A stretch of DNA of 64,000 nt from JAGLQA01 sp023135565 (GCA_030639305.1 DAOWCY010000008.1:8017-72016), one strand, 5' to 3'. Positions 17,211-26,530 are shown, counted from the stretch's first letter. Program-made: numbers and translations. Notes: a model not told the origin generated them from the letters alone.

Positions 17211-18863
17211 TTAGAGTCCGATGATCTGCCATTGTTTGTCGGTATTTCCGTTCCAGGTGTAGTGATAGACGTAGCTGGTGGTGCCGGTGTCGAGTGAGTA
17301 GCCGCGGGCGCGGTTGATGATCCGGTAATAGCCGGTGCCTAAGTCGGTAATGGTCCATTGTTTGTCGGTGCCGCCGTTGGGGGTGTAGAGGTAGACATAG
17401 TTGCCGGTGTTGCCGACGTCTAAGTCATAACCGGTCTGTTTGTTGTTGATCCGGGTATAGCCGCCGGCATCGATTAATTCCCAGTGTTTGTCGTCGGTGC
17501 CGGTGTAGGTGAAGTGATAGCAATAGCTGGTGCCGTTGTAGTCTAAGTCGAAACCGCTGGCGCGGTTTACGATCCGGTAGTAGGTGGAACCGCCGCCGCC
17601 ACCGCCGGTGGGGAAGGTGACGTTCAGGGTGTAGGTGCTGAGGGAGCCGTTGTAACCGATAACTTTGACATAATATGTGCCGGTGGCTGTGGCGCTGTAA
17701 TTACCGGTTTCCGGGTTATTGGTGGTATAACCGCGGGCCAGGTAGTTTACGGTGTCGGATGAGTGGTAGAGATACCAGTCGAGGTCTTCGCCGCTTTCGT
17801 GGGAAACGCTGACGGTGATGGTGCCGGTTTCGGCAATGCTGAATGTGAACCAGTCTTGGTCAGAGCTGGTGTCGATTTCCGCATCGGCGTAATTCTCGCC
17901 GGAAGTAATGGGACCATATGCAGCGGATGCGCTGTCATTGTCTTCATAGGGGTCTTCGGTGCCGCCACCGCCGCCGCCGGAAGGCACGGCGTAACACGAG
18001 GCATAACCGATCTGGTTGCAGCCATAGGTGATGCGGATGTAGCCGCTTTCGCCCCAGCCGGTGCCCCAGGAATTCTTTACGATCCAGCAGCCATTGCCGT
18101 CATCCCAACCTACAATACTCACCGCGTGGTTTACATTACCGCTCTGGCAGTAATTGAAGACACCGCCGGAGTAGCTCTGTAACGAGGAAGTGGCATATAC
18201 AGCCGCGGCAACCGGGCCGTAATCATAGATGGCCTGTTTGATGGCCGCAGAGGTGGGTACGCCGCTGGAAGTGCCGACATAAGTCCAACTGGTCATGGGA
18301 TAGTACTTGGTGCAGCCGGTCTGGCAAGTTTGTTCATAACCCACATAAGGATAGCAGCTTTCCATGGGAACGCCGTTATACATGTCGCCGAAGGCCCACC
18401 AACCGCCGTCGCAGCCGTAGCCGCTGGTGTTACAATCCAGCAGGAACTGTTCGGATAAATCTTCCAATGAGCCGCCGTTTACGGCAATAGCGCCTTCATA
18501 ACTGGCGATGGTGCCGAAAGCCCAGCAGGACCCGCAGGAACCCTGGTTTTTAACCGGGGTAATTTTGCCCGTGTCACGCCAGTCGAAGCTGGAGGGCACT
18601 GCCCTGGTGGCATTTTCTATGCCGTCGAAGTTGCCTTTGTCGCGCCAGTCATTGGGTTCTACTAAACCGCAAATATCGTTTAAAGATTTGCCGGTGACGC
18701 TGGTTTTACCTACGGTGAAGGTATAACCGTTCGCTTTCAGTTTTTCGTTGATCCTCTTAAATTTCGCATCTAATTTTTTGCCTGCTTGCAGGACCAATGC
18801 GAAAGTTAAGATTACAACCACACTTACTACAAGGATGAATCCTTTGTTTCTGAATTTTTTCAT
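17211..18863 (-). CDS. Secreted papain-family protease with PPC and ricin-type lectin domains
   Basis: 550 residues. A signal anchor (about 9-26) and short propeptide precede a C1A catalytic domain with Gln107, Cys113 (GSCGSCWAF), His246 (NHAVSIVGW) and Asn264 (KNSWGTGWGESGY). A Gly6-linked PPC domain follows (about 303-415, DPYEDNDSxxxA start, DQDWFTF). After a second Gly stretch comes a ricin-B-type trefoil (about 425-550) with three WxI/WxL units (KHWELI, KQWTI, KQWQI). The lectin end should bind glycans and place the protease on a polysaccharide or cell surface. GGAGG precedes the ATG. A minus-strand promoter lies at 19048-19075. Confidence 0.88.
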   Translation of the reverse strand: MKKFRNKGFILVVSVVVILTFALVLQAGKKLDAKFKRINEKLKANGYTFTVGKTSVTGKSLNDICGLVEPNDWRDKGNFDGIENATRAVPSSFDWRDTGKITPVKNQGSCGSCWAFGTIASYEGAIAVNGGSLEDLSEQFLLDCNTSGYGCDGGWWAFGDMYNGVPMESCYPYVGYEQTCQTGCTKYYPMTSWTYVGTSSGVPTSAAIKQAIYDYGPVAAAVYATSSLQSYSGGVFNYCQSGNVNHAVSIVGWDDGNGCWIVKNSWGTGWGESGYIRITYGCNQIGYASCYAVPSGGGGGGTEDPYEDNDSASAAYGPITSGENYADAEIDTSSDQDWFTFSIAETGTITVSVSHESGEDLDWYLYHSSDTVNYLARGYTTNNPETGNYSATATGTYYVKVIGYNGSLSTYTLNVTFPTGGGGGGSTYYRIVNRASGFDLDYNGTSYCYHFTYTGTDDKHWELIDAGGYTRINNKQTGYDLDVGNTGNYVYLYTPNGGTDKQWTITDLGTGYYRIINRARGYSLDTGTTSYVYHYTWNGNTDKQWQIIGL

Positions 18864-19047
18864 GTTATTAACGCCTCCTAAAAGTTAATTTTTGTTTTTT
18901 TAATTTTTTTGAATCTCTTCCATCACTATGCCGACTGACATTACTTTTGTTATTCCTAAGAAACCCGGTTAAGCTGTGCATTGTTTTATTCCTTCACAAG
19001 GTTAGGCGGTTTAAAATAGGCCCGCCTAATTTTACCTTTAAGATACT

Positions 19048-19075
19048 ATTATAATATAGAAAAGTCTCATGTAAA
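19048..19075 (-). promoter_or_regulatory. Promoter of the papain-family gene
   Basis: Minus strand TTTACA (19070-19075), 16-bp spacer, TATAAT (19048-19053). The leader is about 180 nt. The rest of the 18864-19278 gap is AT-rich non-coding DNA plus the repeat at 19197-19262. Confidence 0.55.
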
Positions 19076-19196
19076 TAGGTCTAAAGTTCTAAATTTGGTT
19101 GTATGTTATTTTTAAAAAATACAACTTTAGTTGTATTTTTGCTCGCAAAGGTCGGTTTTTTTACCAATATTTTGTGAAAATTTGCTAAAAAAACAA

Positions 19197-19262
19197 AGCC
19201 CGCGGCGCGGGCACCCTAAAAGCCGCTCCGCCCAGGCATCTCATAGGGTGGGTGCGCTGCAC
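19197..19262. repeat. Short modular repeat with GCCCGCGGCGCGGGC hairpin
   Basis: A perfect GC stem (GCCCGC/GCGGGC) is followed by AAGCCGCTCCGCC and the CTCATAGGGTGGGTGCGC module, as at 1-131 and 28330-28490. It lies just after the thioesterase stop codon and may serve as its 3' hairpin. Confidence 0.6.
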
Positions 19263-19278
19263 CCTCGAGAAATTTCGC

Positions 19279-19797
19279 TTAAATTTCTACTTCCCTGGGA
19301 TCGCCGGTTGAAGAAACCACTCTCCATTCCTGCTCTTCGGCATCGAAACCCGCATCCGGCCCGGTTATTTTGTCTATCGACAGTTTGAAATATTTGCCGT
19401 TGCCCAACGCCGCGGCGCTGCCGTCGCAGAGCAGGATTTCGCCGCTGCCTTCGAAAATACGGCCGGCGTCTTTCGTAACCCGGGCGATCACGCGGATTTC
19501 TTCGTTTAAAGGAATAGGTTTCTTGAAACGGATAGTAAACTCAGCCGTTACTCCCCATATCTCTTCCGGGTATTTGACCATGATTGCCCGGCCGATAGTT
19601 TCGTCCAGGATAGCCGCGGCCATTCCGCCGTGCAAGCGTCCGGGGTAGCCCTGGTGTTCTTCGTCCGGTGTAAAAACCGCCAGTAGTTCATCATTTTCCA
19701 GCTCATAGAAAGAACTTTTTAAACCTGATGAATTCTTTAATCCGCATACCAAACACATCTTGCTGTTGGGTTGTTTTTTCTTGATTCGATAACGCAT
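19279..19797 (-). CDS. PaaI-type hotdog thioesterase
   Basis: 172 residues with the hotdog-fold signature LHGGMAAAILDETIGRA (catalytic-helix region near residues 56-72, Asp/Glu in DET). The later strands AEFTIRFKKPIP and IRVIARVTKDAGRIF follow. It probably hydrolyses an acyl- or aryl-CoA in the cytoplasm. The N-terminus has a CLVCG knuckle seen in some family members. The C-terminal ~35 residues extend beyond a minimal hotdog. GGGAG stands before the ATG. The substrate is not determined. Confidence 0.82.
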   Translation of the reverse strand: MRYRIKKKQPNSKMCLVCGLKNSSGLKSSFYELENDELLAVFTPDEEHQGYPGRLHGGMAAAILDETIGRAIMVKYPEEIWGVTAEFTIRFKKPIPLNEEIRVIARVTKDAGRIFEGSGEILLCDGSAAALGNGKYFKLSIDKITGPDAGFDAEEQEWRVVSSTGDPREVEI

Positions 19798-19846
19798 TAT
19801 ATCTCCCTGCTGCCCGTAATAATCTATCGGTTTACCGGATGACCTC

Positions 19847-20275
19847 TTATTCTACGATCTGTACGCCTACCTGCCTGAGAAATGCCAGCATTTTCTTTTT
19901 ACGCGATTTCCCCTTAAAATCGATCTCGTCGATACCGGGCCAAATAAACTTCATTCCCCAGAATGTGGGCGATACCTGCTGCATGGAACCGAGATCGAGC
20001 TTCTTTACCAGTGTCGCTTTGGACACTGCTTTTTTGCTTTTTTCGTCTAATTCTTGAACTTCGGAATCATCCATGTGCTCCAATTTCATCCCGGCGGCTT
20101 TCTTCTTGTCGATGAGGCCGCCGATGAGGGCGCCGATAACCCCACCGATAAATGCGCCCGATTGGGCGGCGTCGCTTATGGGGCGAAGAAAAAAAGCGGA
20201 CCTGCTTGTTAACAAGATTAAACCGTTTCCGCTCTTGCCGTCGATTTTTAATAATCCATTTACGAGTATGTGCAT
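19847..20275 (-). CDS. Hypothetical glycine-zipper protein
   Basis: 142 residues, family not recognised. A Gly-rich hydrophobic segment (GAFIGGVIGALIGGLID, about residues 40-56) looks like a glycine-zipper membrane or packing helix. It is followed by a charged KKK/DDSEVQELDEKSKK region and a basic C-terminal stretch (KSRKKKMLAFLRQVGV). The N-terminal MHILVNGLLKIDG could be a short beta hairpin. AGGAGG precedes the ATG, and a strong TTGACA-17-TATAGT promoter lies upstream in the duplicated repeat. Confidence 0.6.
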   Translation of the reverse strand: MHILVNGLLKIDGKSGNGLILLTSRSAFFLRPISDAAQSGAFIGGVIGALIGGLIDKKKAAGMKLEHMDDSEVQELDEKSKKAVSKATLVKKLDLGSMQQVSPTFWGMKFIWPGIDEIDFKGKSRKKKMLAFLRQVGVQIVE

Positions 20276-20291
20276 TTTGCCTCCTAAAAGA

Positions 20292-20320
20292 TACTATATC
20301 GAAAAGTTAATCGATTGTCA
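20292..20320 (-). promoter_or_regulatory. Promoter of the glycine-zipper gene, inside the direct repeat
   Basis: Minus strand TTGACA, 17-bp spacer, TATAGT. The same sequence is duplicated at about 21670-21698 with TATGGT as -10, where it faces the Schlafen-like remnant. Confidence 0.65.
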
Positions 20321-20425
20321 ATGTTTAAAAGCGCTTCCCTACCGGGGGCAGCGGGTGAGCGCTTTTGATTTTAAATAAATAAAAGTTTGGCCTCCCCGGC
20401 AGGGGCCGCCGGAGGCATTTATTGG
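20296..20425. repeat. Long direct repeat, copy 1
   Basis: It matches 21674-21864 with one substitution (T at 20326 versus C at 21714) and a single internal gap of about 61 nt, where the palindromic core of the repeat is missing. It holds the promoter, the GAGCGCTTTTGATTTTAAAT joint and the GCCGCCGGAGGCA end. Confidence 0.85.
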
Positions 20426-20572
20426 CCTGACCCCTTTTTTTTTCCATATTCTTTAATTCCTCCACAATGAAGTGTAATTAGCCTGGGATGAAATAGAGTA
20501 GATGCGTTTGAATGTTGCAATGATAGGGAAAAAATTGGGGTTGTAATCCGCCTGCCCCCTTTTCGACCCCTT

Positions 20573-20625
20573 TGTCCCGTTTATGTCCCGTTTATGTCTC
20601 GTTTGTCCCGTTTATGTCCTGTTTA
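20573..20625. repeat. 12-bp tandem repeat at the Schlafen-like 3' end
   Basis: Four to five imperfect copies of GTCCCGTTTATG span the stop codon and extend into it from downstream. They encode the DINGTNET tail, a linker type common in Schlafen/AlbA_2 regulators. Confidence 0.7.
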
Positions 20626-21663
20626 AAACTTGCTAAAATATAAAAAACACCTCTTCCTGCTATCCCTTTTTGCTCCAATATTCCTTTTTTGACAAGAGCA
20701 GCTAATTCCCTGCTTGACGTTTTTTTCGTGATACTCAAATAGTTTTGTAACTCTTTATTCGTAATCTTACCGTTCTCTTTTACATACATAACAGCCTTAA
20801 TCTGCCTCTGGCTCAAACCCAATTTTTCCAGCTTCTCTTCGGAATAAATGTCTTTATAAAAATAGACGCTGAATCCCCCAAACTCCTCTTTAAATTCAGG
20901 CTCCGGTAAACCATGCAATTCGGCAGCTTCGAGTATTCTTCCAATCCCGGAACCGTATTCTTCTATAAAACCGGCCAGGTAAAAGACATGAACAATCAAA
21001 GGATTCCTGGCTATAGATGGATGCGGCTGTTTTAACTGCTCCAGGTCGATTCCTTCCGGCAGTTTGCCGGTATTGAAAAACCAGGTGCGATCATCAAATA
21101 TCTTAATTTGCACCTGGACATTATACTTGAAGTAATCCCTGTGAATTAAAGCGTTATATAGAGTTTCCCGCAAAGCATCGAGCGGATAATCCCAGATGTT
21201 TTTCCTAACGAAGCCATCACCCGGTATTTCATATTTAACGTCGATGCAATTTTTTATCGCTTCTTCAGCTTCCAGCGCCTGGGTAAAAAGATTTCCCTCT
21301 ATTAAACGGTCATTGACAATCGTTGTTTCATTTTTTAACCTTCCCACTCTCACCTTTGCATTGGTGAAATATTTCTGGGGTTCCTTGCCAAATAACATTA
21401 TAGCAGCGTTGGTTAATTTTCCATCGACTATCAACTTTAGTTTCTTGAGTATCGACTCTATTCCCTCTTTTTCATCCGCAGCCCTTAGTCTATCGGTTTT
21501 AGCCGCCATCCTGAGAAATTTCCTGACAGAATCTTCATCTATCTCGTCTGTTTTAAAATTCCCGGTAATACCATCCCAATTCGCACCGCTGGTGAAGTGC
21601 GTCCCGATAGTTCTCGGACAACCTGTTGCATTAACACATTTTCCTATATTCTTGCCTGTCCCC
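20592..21663 (-). pseudogene. 5'-truncated Schlafen/RecG-like ATP-binding transcriptional regulator
   Basis: An ATG-initiated frame of 305 residues begins at 21509, but the same frame stays open with family-like sequence to about 21663 without a convincing start codon, then enters the direct repeat. The visible part has the HATPase-like C-terminal domain of AlbA_2 proteins (LRETLYNALIHRDY; GSGIGRI) and a winged helix (about 220-290). The N-terminal AlbA_2 domain is missing. The 3' end carries 12-bp repeats (GTCCCGTTTATG type, 20573-20625) coding for the Asn-Gly-Thr tail. A duplicated promoter upstream could still express it. Either a remnant or an N-terminally shortened protein. Confidence 0.65.
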
Positions 21664-21673
21664 TTTTTTAACC

Positions 21674-21864
21674 ATATCGAAAAGTTAATCGATTGTCAAT
21701 GTTCAAAAGCGCTTCCCTACCGGGGGCAGCGGGTGAGCGCTTTTGATTTTAAATAAATAAAAGTTTTGTTCAAACTTTTTTGAAGGTGCGGTATGCCGCT
21801 GGCCCCCAACGACAATTCAATGGGGGAGGCCTCCCCGGCAGGGGCCGCCGGAGGCATTTATTGG
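21674..21864. repeat. Long direct repeat, copy 2 (complete, A2 core)
   Basis: The full-length form of the 20296-20425 repeat. It includes the A2-type core with GGTGCGGTATGCCGC and a GGCCCCCAAC...GGGGGAGGCC palindrome. The 21664-21983 gap otherwise holds only the leader of the DUF5916 gene. Confidence 0.85.
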
Positions 21865-21983
21865 AATGTCAAAAAAAACTGTTTTTTTTGCAAGATTTTA
21901 GCATACCGGTTGTTAACATATTTGCGGGATAAATCCGTACTCATTGAATGCGGGCCTCGTCCGTTAAAGGAGCAAAATAAAAC

Positions 21984-24146
21984 ATGAAGAAAATTTTACC
22001 TCTTACTTTATTCCTTTTGACTATCGGAAGCGTTCTTTACCCCGCCGCCGTCCATTTGCAGGCGGTAAAAATAAACACAGGGCCCAAAATAGACGGGCTG
22101 CTGAACGATGCGGTCTGGCAAGAAGCCCTGCCTTTTTCTAATTTCAAAATGATCGATCCCGATGTGGGCCAAAAACCCAGCGAAAAAACAGAACTGCGCG
22201 TCCTTTACGATGAGAAAAATCTCTATATCGGCGTTTTTTGTTTCACCTCGGACCCGGCACAAATCACCGTCACCAACCTGAAACACGACCAGGGCGAAAG
22301 AGAACGGGGCAACGACTTAGTGCGGGTGCTGCTGGACCCTTTTCAGGATAAACGGAACGCTTATGTTTTTTTTGTCACCGCGGGGGGCGCGCGCACCGAC
22401 GGCCTGGCCTCGGGAGAACACATGAGCACCAACTGGGACGGCATCTGGAACGCCAAAAGCAAAAAAGGAAAAAAAGGCTGGTCAACGGAAATTAAAATCC
22501 CCTTTAAAACGATAAATTTTAAACCGGGCTTAAGAGCCTGGGGATTCAATGTGGAAAGATATATCCCCAAAAAAATGGAAACCATCCGCCTCTCCGGCAT
22601 CAGCCGGGACAGTTTTTTCTACAACCCGGCGGAGGCCGCCCTTTTAGAAGGCATCCGCGATGTAAAGCAGGGCAATGGACTCACCTTTAAACCCTATACG
22701 TCAGCCGGTACGACCCGGGATTTCGAGGCGGGCACAGAGCGGGAATGGCCGCTGGAAACCGGTTTCGACCTTTATAAAAACTTCACCCCCAATTTAGTGG
22801 GCGTTATTACTTATAATACCGATTTCGCCGAAACCGAAGTGGATGAGCGGCGCATTAATCTTACCCGTTTTCCCCTCTATTACCCGGAAAAAAGGGCCTT
22901 CTTTTTAGAAGGTTCCGAAATATTCAGTTTCGGCAGCGGCCTGCACCGTTCGTTTATCCCCTTTTTTAGCCGTAATATCGGCCTCTATGACGAAGAGCAA
23001 ATCCCTGTGCACTACGGGGCCAAGGTCTTCGGCAAGATAGGAAACACCAATATCGCCCTGCTGGATGTGAAAACTAGGCCCTTCGAAGAATTAGGCGGAC
23101 AGAATTTTTTCGCCGGACGTTTGTCGCAGAATCTTTTCGCGGAAAGCAAAGCGGGGATAATCTTTACCGGCGGCGACCCTTCGGGCGCAGGCGCTAACCA
23201 TTTAGTGGGCGCTGATTTCACCTATCAAACTTCGCGGTTTCTTAAGAAACGGAATTTTTCCGTAGGCGGTTGGTGGGTGTATAATTGGAACACCATAGAA
23301 ACAGGCAAACACTACGGTTATGGGTGCCGCATCGACTATCCCAACGACCTGATCGACACTGCGGTATCCTACCGCTATTTCGGGGACGCTTTAGAACCGG
23401 GTTTGGCTTACCTGCCCCGAAATGGAGTGCATTCCCTGGCGTATATGTTCCAATATAAGCCGCGGCCCCAAAAAGGCTTGATGGGCAAATTGATCCGGCA
23501 GCACCGTTTTGAACTTTTCGCTTTTTTCCATTGGGACCTGTCGGGCAGCCTGGAATCCATGAAAATTTTCACCGCCCCGATCAATTTCCGCACCGAAAGC
23601 GGTGACCATTTCGAGTTCAATATTATCCCGGAAAAGGATGTGCTGATAGAGGAGTTCGAGCTTTCGGACGACTTTGTTCTACCTGTAGGCTCTTATGAAT
23701 TTACGCGGTATGGCATACAGTTTCATTCGGCCTCCCACCGCGCTCTTTCGCTGAACTGCAAATATACTTTCGGTAACTATTATAGTGGCAAATTAAATGA
23801 ACTCCAGGCCGGCGTCTCCTTTAAATACAGGGGAAATATCAATGTCGGTTTAGCCGGCGTTTTTATCCGCGGCGACTTTCCCCAGGGCGAATTTAACAAG
23901 AACCTTTTCCGGGTCAAAACGGACTTCTTTTTGAACAGCGATTTGGGTTTGATGAGCTATATCCAATACGACGATGTCAGCAGGGAATTTGGCGCCAATA
24001 TCCGTCTCCGCTGGCGTATTTCGCCGGGGAATACCCTTTACTTAGTATACAGCCGGGGCTGGGAGAGAACCTGGGACCCGCAGAGCCGTTTTACTCCCCT
24101 TTACGATCGCGGCGTTTTTAAAATCCAGTTAACCTGGAGACCGTAG
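21984..24146 (+). CDS. Exported DUF5916-type outer-membrane protein with CBM9-like domain
   Basis: 720 residues with an N-terminal signal peptide (about 20 residues). A carbohydrate-binding family-9-like sandwich follows (about 25-190; KIDGLLNDAVWQEA start, YIGVFCF, WSTEIKIPFKTINF). The long C-terminal part is rich in alternating aromatic strands typical of a beta barrel, ending in QLTWRP, close to the aromatic-terminated barrel signal. Family members are outer-membrane proteins of Bacteroidetes and Acidobacteria with unproven, probably glycan-related roles. AGGAG precedes the ATG. It is monocistronic. Confidence 0.8.
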   Translation: MKKILPLTLFLLTIGSVLYPAAVHLQAVKINTGPKIDGLLNDAVWQEALPFSNFKMIDPDVGQKPSEKTELRVLYDEKNLYIGVFCFTSDPAQITVTNLKHDQGERERGNDLVRVLLDPFQDKRNAYVFFVTAGGARTDGLASGEHMSTNWDGIWNAKSKKGKKGWSTEIKIPFKTINFKPGLRAWGFNVERYIPKKMETIRLSGISRDSFFYNPAEAALLEGIRDVKQGNGLTFKPYTSAGTTRDFEAGTEREWPLETGFDLYKNFTPNLVGVITYNTDFAETEVDERRINLTRFPLYYPEKRAFFLEGSEIFSFGSGLHRSFIPFFSRNIGLYDEEQIPVHYGAKVFGKIGNTNIALLDVKTRPFEELGGQNFFAGRLSQNLFAESKAGIIFTGGDPSGAGANHLVGADFTYQTSRFLKKRNFSVGGWWVYNWNTIETGKHYGYGCRIDYPNDLIDTAVSYRYFGDALEPGLAYLPRNGVHSLAYMFQYKPRPQKGLMGKLIRQHRFELFAFFHWDLSGSLESMKIFTAPINFRTESGDHFEFNIIPEKDVLIEEFELSDDFVLPVGSYEFTRYGIQFHSASHRALSLNCKYTFGNYYSGKLNELQAGVSFKYRGNINVGLAGVFIRGDFPQGEFNKNLFRVKTDFFLNSDLGLMSYIQYDDVSREFGANIRLRWRISPGNTLYLVYSRGWERTWDPQSRFTPLYDRGVFKIQLTWRP

Positions 24147-24230
24147 ACAGCTTTCGGCCTTCAGCATTCAGCATTGGGCCTTCAGCCTGCAAGTTCAGCC
24201 GGGCAAAAAAAATAAAAAAAATCGTTGAAC

Positions 24231-24282
24231 TTGAAATTTTTTCATTTTTACATTACAATAGTACCGGCATGCAAAAACGCCG
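24231..24282 (+). promoter_or_regulatory. Promoter and start-site hairpin of the first fibre-like gene
   Basis: TTGAAA (24231-24236), 17-bp spacer, TACAAT (24254-24259). A six-base-pair hairpin ACCGGC/GCCGGT follows at the expected transcription start. The position is analogous to the conserved leader of the paralogue at 26563, but little further sequence is shared. Confidence 0.6.
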
Positions 24283-24481
24283 GTTCTTTCCGGGATATTC
24301 ACTGTTGGGTCAGACAACTTTAACCGGGCTGATTTGCAGGTGAACAGGTAGGTTTTACCCGGAATTTGAAAAATGTGTAACAAAAATTTAATGCCGCTAA
24401 AAGACCCGCTGCTCAGCCCTTTTAGAGAGCCGATTTTTCCCCCGATAAAAAAATCACAAATTTCCCCCCTGGCGGCAGGAT

Positions 24482-24571
24482 ATGGTCAAACAAAAGCAGC
24501 AAGTGGTGGAGAAGCAGCAAAAAACCATCGCGGAACTGCAAAAAAGGATTTCCGAGTTTGAAAAAAAATAA
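24482..24571 (+). pseudogene. Relic of a third fibre-like protein (C-terminal coiled coil)
   Basis: The frame from ATG 24482 encodes 29 residues ending KRISEFEKK. They match the C-terminal coiled coil of the next gene (KRRISQLEKK end), with a KQQKTIAEL heptad pattern. Upstream of the ATG the similarity stops. It sits in the leader of the next gene, 30 bp before that gene's start. Most likely the tail of a deleted tandem paralogue; translation is not needed to explain it. Confidence 0.7.
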
Positions 24572-24600
24572 AATTTTAAAATTCCATAAGGAGGTAAAAC

Positions 24601-26187
24601 GTGGAAGGTAAAAAAAGATTTTTTGCAGCAATCGCTGCAGTATTTTTTGTTTTCGGTTTTGTAGTGACAGCAGCAGCAGCGGATAAAACCCGCACTGCCG
24701 ATGTAAGCATCGGGTCGTTCGGTATTAACTGGCAGCCCAGGGTAAGCTATGAAAAGATCACCCTTACAGTTGCCTGCCCCGATGGACAGGTTTTTCAAAA
24801 AGCTTTTAATAACGGTACGCTGCCTTATTTTGCGCTTTCCGACATCGGCGAGAAATCCCCCAACGGCTCTTATACCTATGAACTGCGGGTAACCCCGTAT
24901 CTGAAGAAGAAAACGGCCCGTATCGGGGCTGAAACGTTCCCCGGCAGCAAAGCGCCTGCGCACATGAACATTTTAACCCAATCCGGGTACTTTACGGTTA
25001 AGGGCGGCAGTATCGTCACCCGCGCCGGCGCGGAAGAGGAACCTGAAAAACCCCAGGATATCGTTCACCTCGACGATGTGATCATCGACGGCAGCCTGTG
25101 TGTGGGTAATGATTGTTACAGTGGACTGGCCTTCGGTTTCGACACCATCGTTTTGATGGAGAACAACCTGCGCATATTTTTCGACGACACCAGCACTATC
25201 CAGAATTATCCCCGCAACGACTGGCGCATCATCTGCAACGACAGCACCGACGGCGGCGGTAATTATTTTGCCGTGCAGGATGCCACGGAAGTATCGAATA
25301 TCTTTGTACTGGAAGCCGGAGCGCCCGATAATTCCCTTTACGTGGACAGCCACGGCGACGTGGGCATCAACACCTCGACCCCCTATTATGAGCTGCACAT
25401 CGTAGATGGGGACTCGCCCTGCGTACGTTTAGACCAGGACGGCTCCTATGGTTGGGAACCCCAGAAGTGGGACCTGTGCGGCAATGAAAGCAACTTCTTC
25501 ATTCGCGACGCCACCCATGCCTCCAAGCTGCCTTTCAGGATAGAACCCGATGCTCCCACCAACAGTATTTTCATTAAGGCCACCACTGGAAACGTGGGGA
25601 TAGGCACCGGCTCACCGGTTTATTCTATGGAATTGGAAAGAACCGGTTCAGATACCATTTTTGCCATCGAGCGCACCGACGGCGCAACCGGGAAAATCGC
25701 TGCCGGCACCAACGGGGTACAAATCGGTTCCATCTCCACTCACAAAGTCCATTTTGTGGTAAGTGGAGGCACCAAAGTGTTGACCGTGGATATCGATGGC
25801 GATGTGGGCATCGGCCAGACGGCTCCTTCTTACCTGCTGCATTTAAACGGTGGGGCGTACTGTGACGGCGGCGCCTGGGTGTCCGGTTCCAGTAGGGAAT
25901 ATAAGGAAAACATCGCCGGTCTAACCTTGACCGAAGCTATAGAAACGTTGAACCAACTTGAACCGGTCAAGTTTAATTATAAGCGGAATGCGGATGAAGA
26001 TTACATCGGTTTTATTGCCGAGGATGTTCCTGAGTTGGTAGCCACCAAAGATCGTAATGGGATGAGTTCCATGGACGTGGTGGCAGTCCTGACCAAAGTA
26101 TTGCAGCAGCAGCAGAAGAGCGTACAGGAGCAGCAGGAGACCATCTCGGAACTTAAAAGAAGAATTTCCCAGCTTGAGAAAAAATAG
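24601..26187 (+). CDS. Exported fibre-like protein with S74 intramolecular-chaperone domain (paralogue 1)
   Basis: 528 residues. GTG start after AAGGAGG. Signal peptide about 1-27 (AVFFVFGFVVTAAAA). An N-terminal domain (ADVSIGSFGINWQPR start) is followed by beta-rich segments with repeated GNVGIGTGSP-type turns, as in trimeric fibres. The C-terminal peptidase-S74-like chaperone (SSREYKENI; GFIAEDVPELV) and a coiled coil (QQQQKSVQEQQETISEL) close the protein. Known S74 domains trimerise and then cleave themselves off phage and bacterial fibres. Here the signal peptide and chromosomal setting suggest a cell-surface fibre. It is paralogous to the next gene. Confidence 0.82.
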   Translation: MEGKKRFFAAIAAVFFVFGFVVTAAAADKTRTADVSIGSFGINWQPRVSYEKITLTVACPDGQVFQKAFNNGTLPYFALSDIGEKSPNGSYTYELRVTPYLKKKTARIGAETFPGSKAPAHMNILTQSGYFTVKGGSIVTRAGAEEEPEKPQDIVHLDDVIIDGSLCVGNDCYSGLAFGFDTIVLMENNLRIFFDDTSTIQNYPRNDWRIICNDSTDGGGNYFAVQDATEVSNIFVLEAGAPDNSLYVDSHGDVGINTSTPYYELHIVDGDSPCVRLDQDGSYGWEPQKWDLCGNESNFFIRDATHASKLPFRIEPDAPTNSIFIKATTGNVGIGTGSPVYSMELERTGSDTIFAIERTDGATGKIAAGTNGVQIGSISTHKVHFVVSGGTKVLTVDIDGDVGIGQTAPSYLLHLNGGAYCDGGAWVSGSSREYKENIAGLTLTEAIETLNQLEPVKFNYKRNADEDYIGFIAEDVPELVATKDRNGMSSMDVVAVLTKVLQQQQKSVQEQQETISELKRRISQLEKK

Positions 26188-26229
26188 TTACTAAATAATT
26201 AACAGCTTGCGGTGCAGGAAGCTTACGGG

Positions 26230-26530
26230 TTTCCCGCACCCTGCCTCCGGCGGCCCTCCGGGGGGTCGCTTTTAAAAAAGCTCCGCAAAACTTCTTATTA
26301 TTTAAAATCAAAAGAGTCACCTGCCGCGAAGCGGCTTATAGGCTGGGTGCGCCGTTCCCCCTGCGGCGAAGCAGCTTAATGGCTCCCCACGCTGTGGGGC
26401 CGGGGAAGGGTGCTTCTCGCTTTTAAATAAACAAAAGTTTTGTTCAAACTTTTTTGAAGGTTCGGTATGCCGAGGCCCCCAACCTCAATTTAATGGGGGC
26501 GGCCCCCGGCAGGGCCGCCGGAGGCTTTTT
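26230..26530 (+). repeat. Large composite repeat between the fibre paralogues
   Basis: It contains an inverted GCCTCCGGCGGCCC end, AAGCGGCTTATAGGCTGGGTGCGCCG, CCCCACGCTGTGGGG, and a complete A2 copy (about 26430-26527) with GGTATGCCG and a GGGGGCGGCCCCCGGCAGGGC palindrome. The whole 26188-26758 gap is this repeat plus the promoter and leader of the next gene. Confidence 0.8.

Noticed and set aside
24373..24561. 62-codon frame upstream of the first fibre-like gene
   Set aside because: It covers the coiled-coil relic in the wrong frame; the relic frame (24482-24571) is the one with homology.
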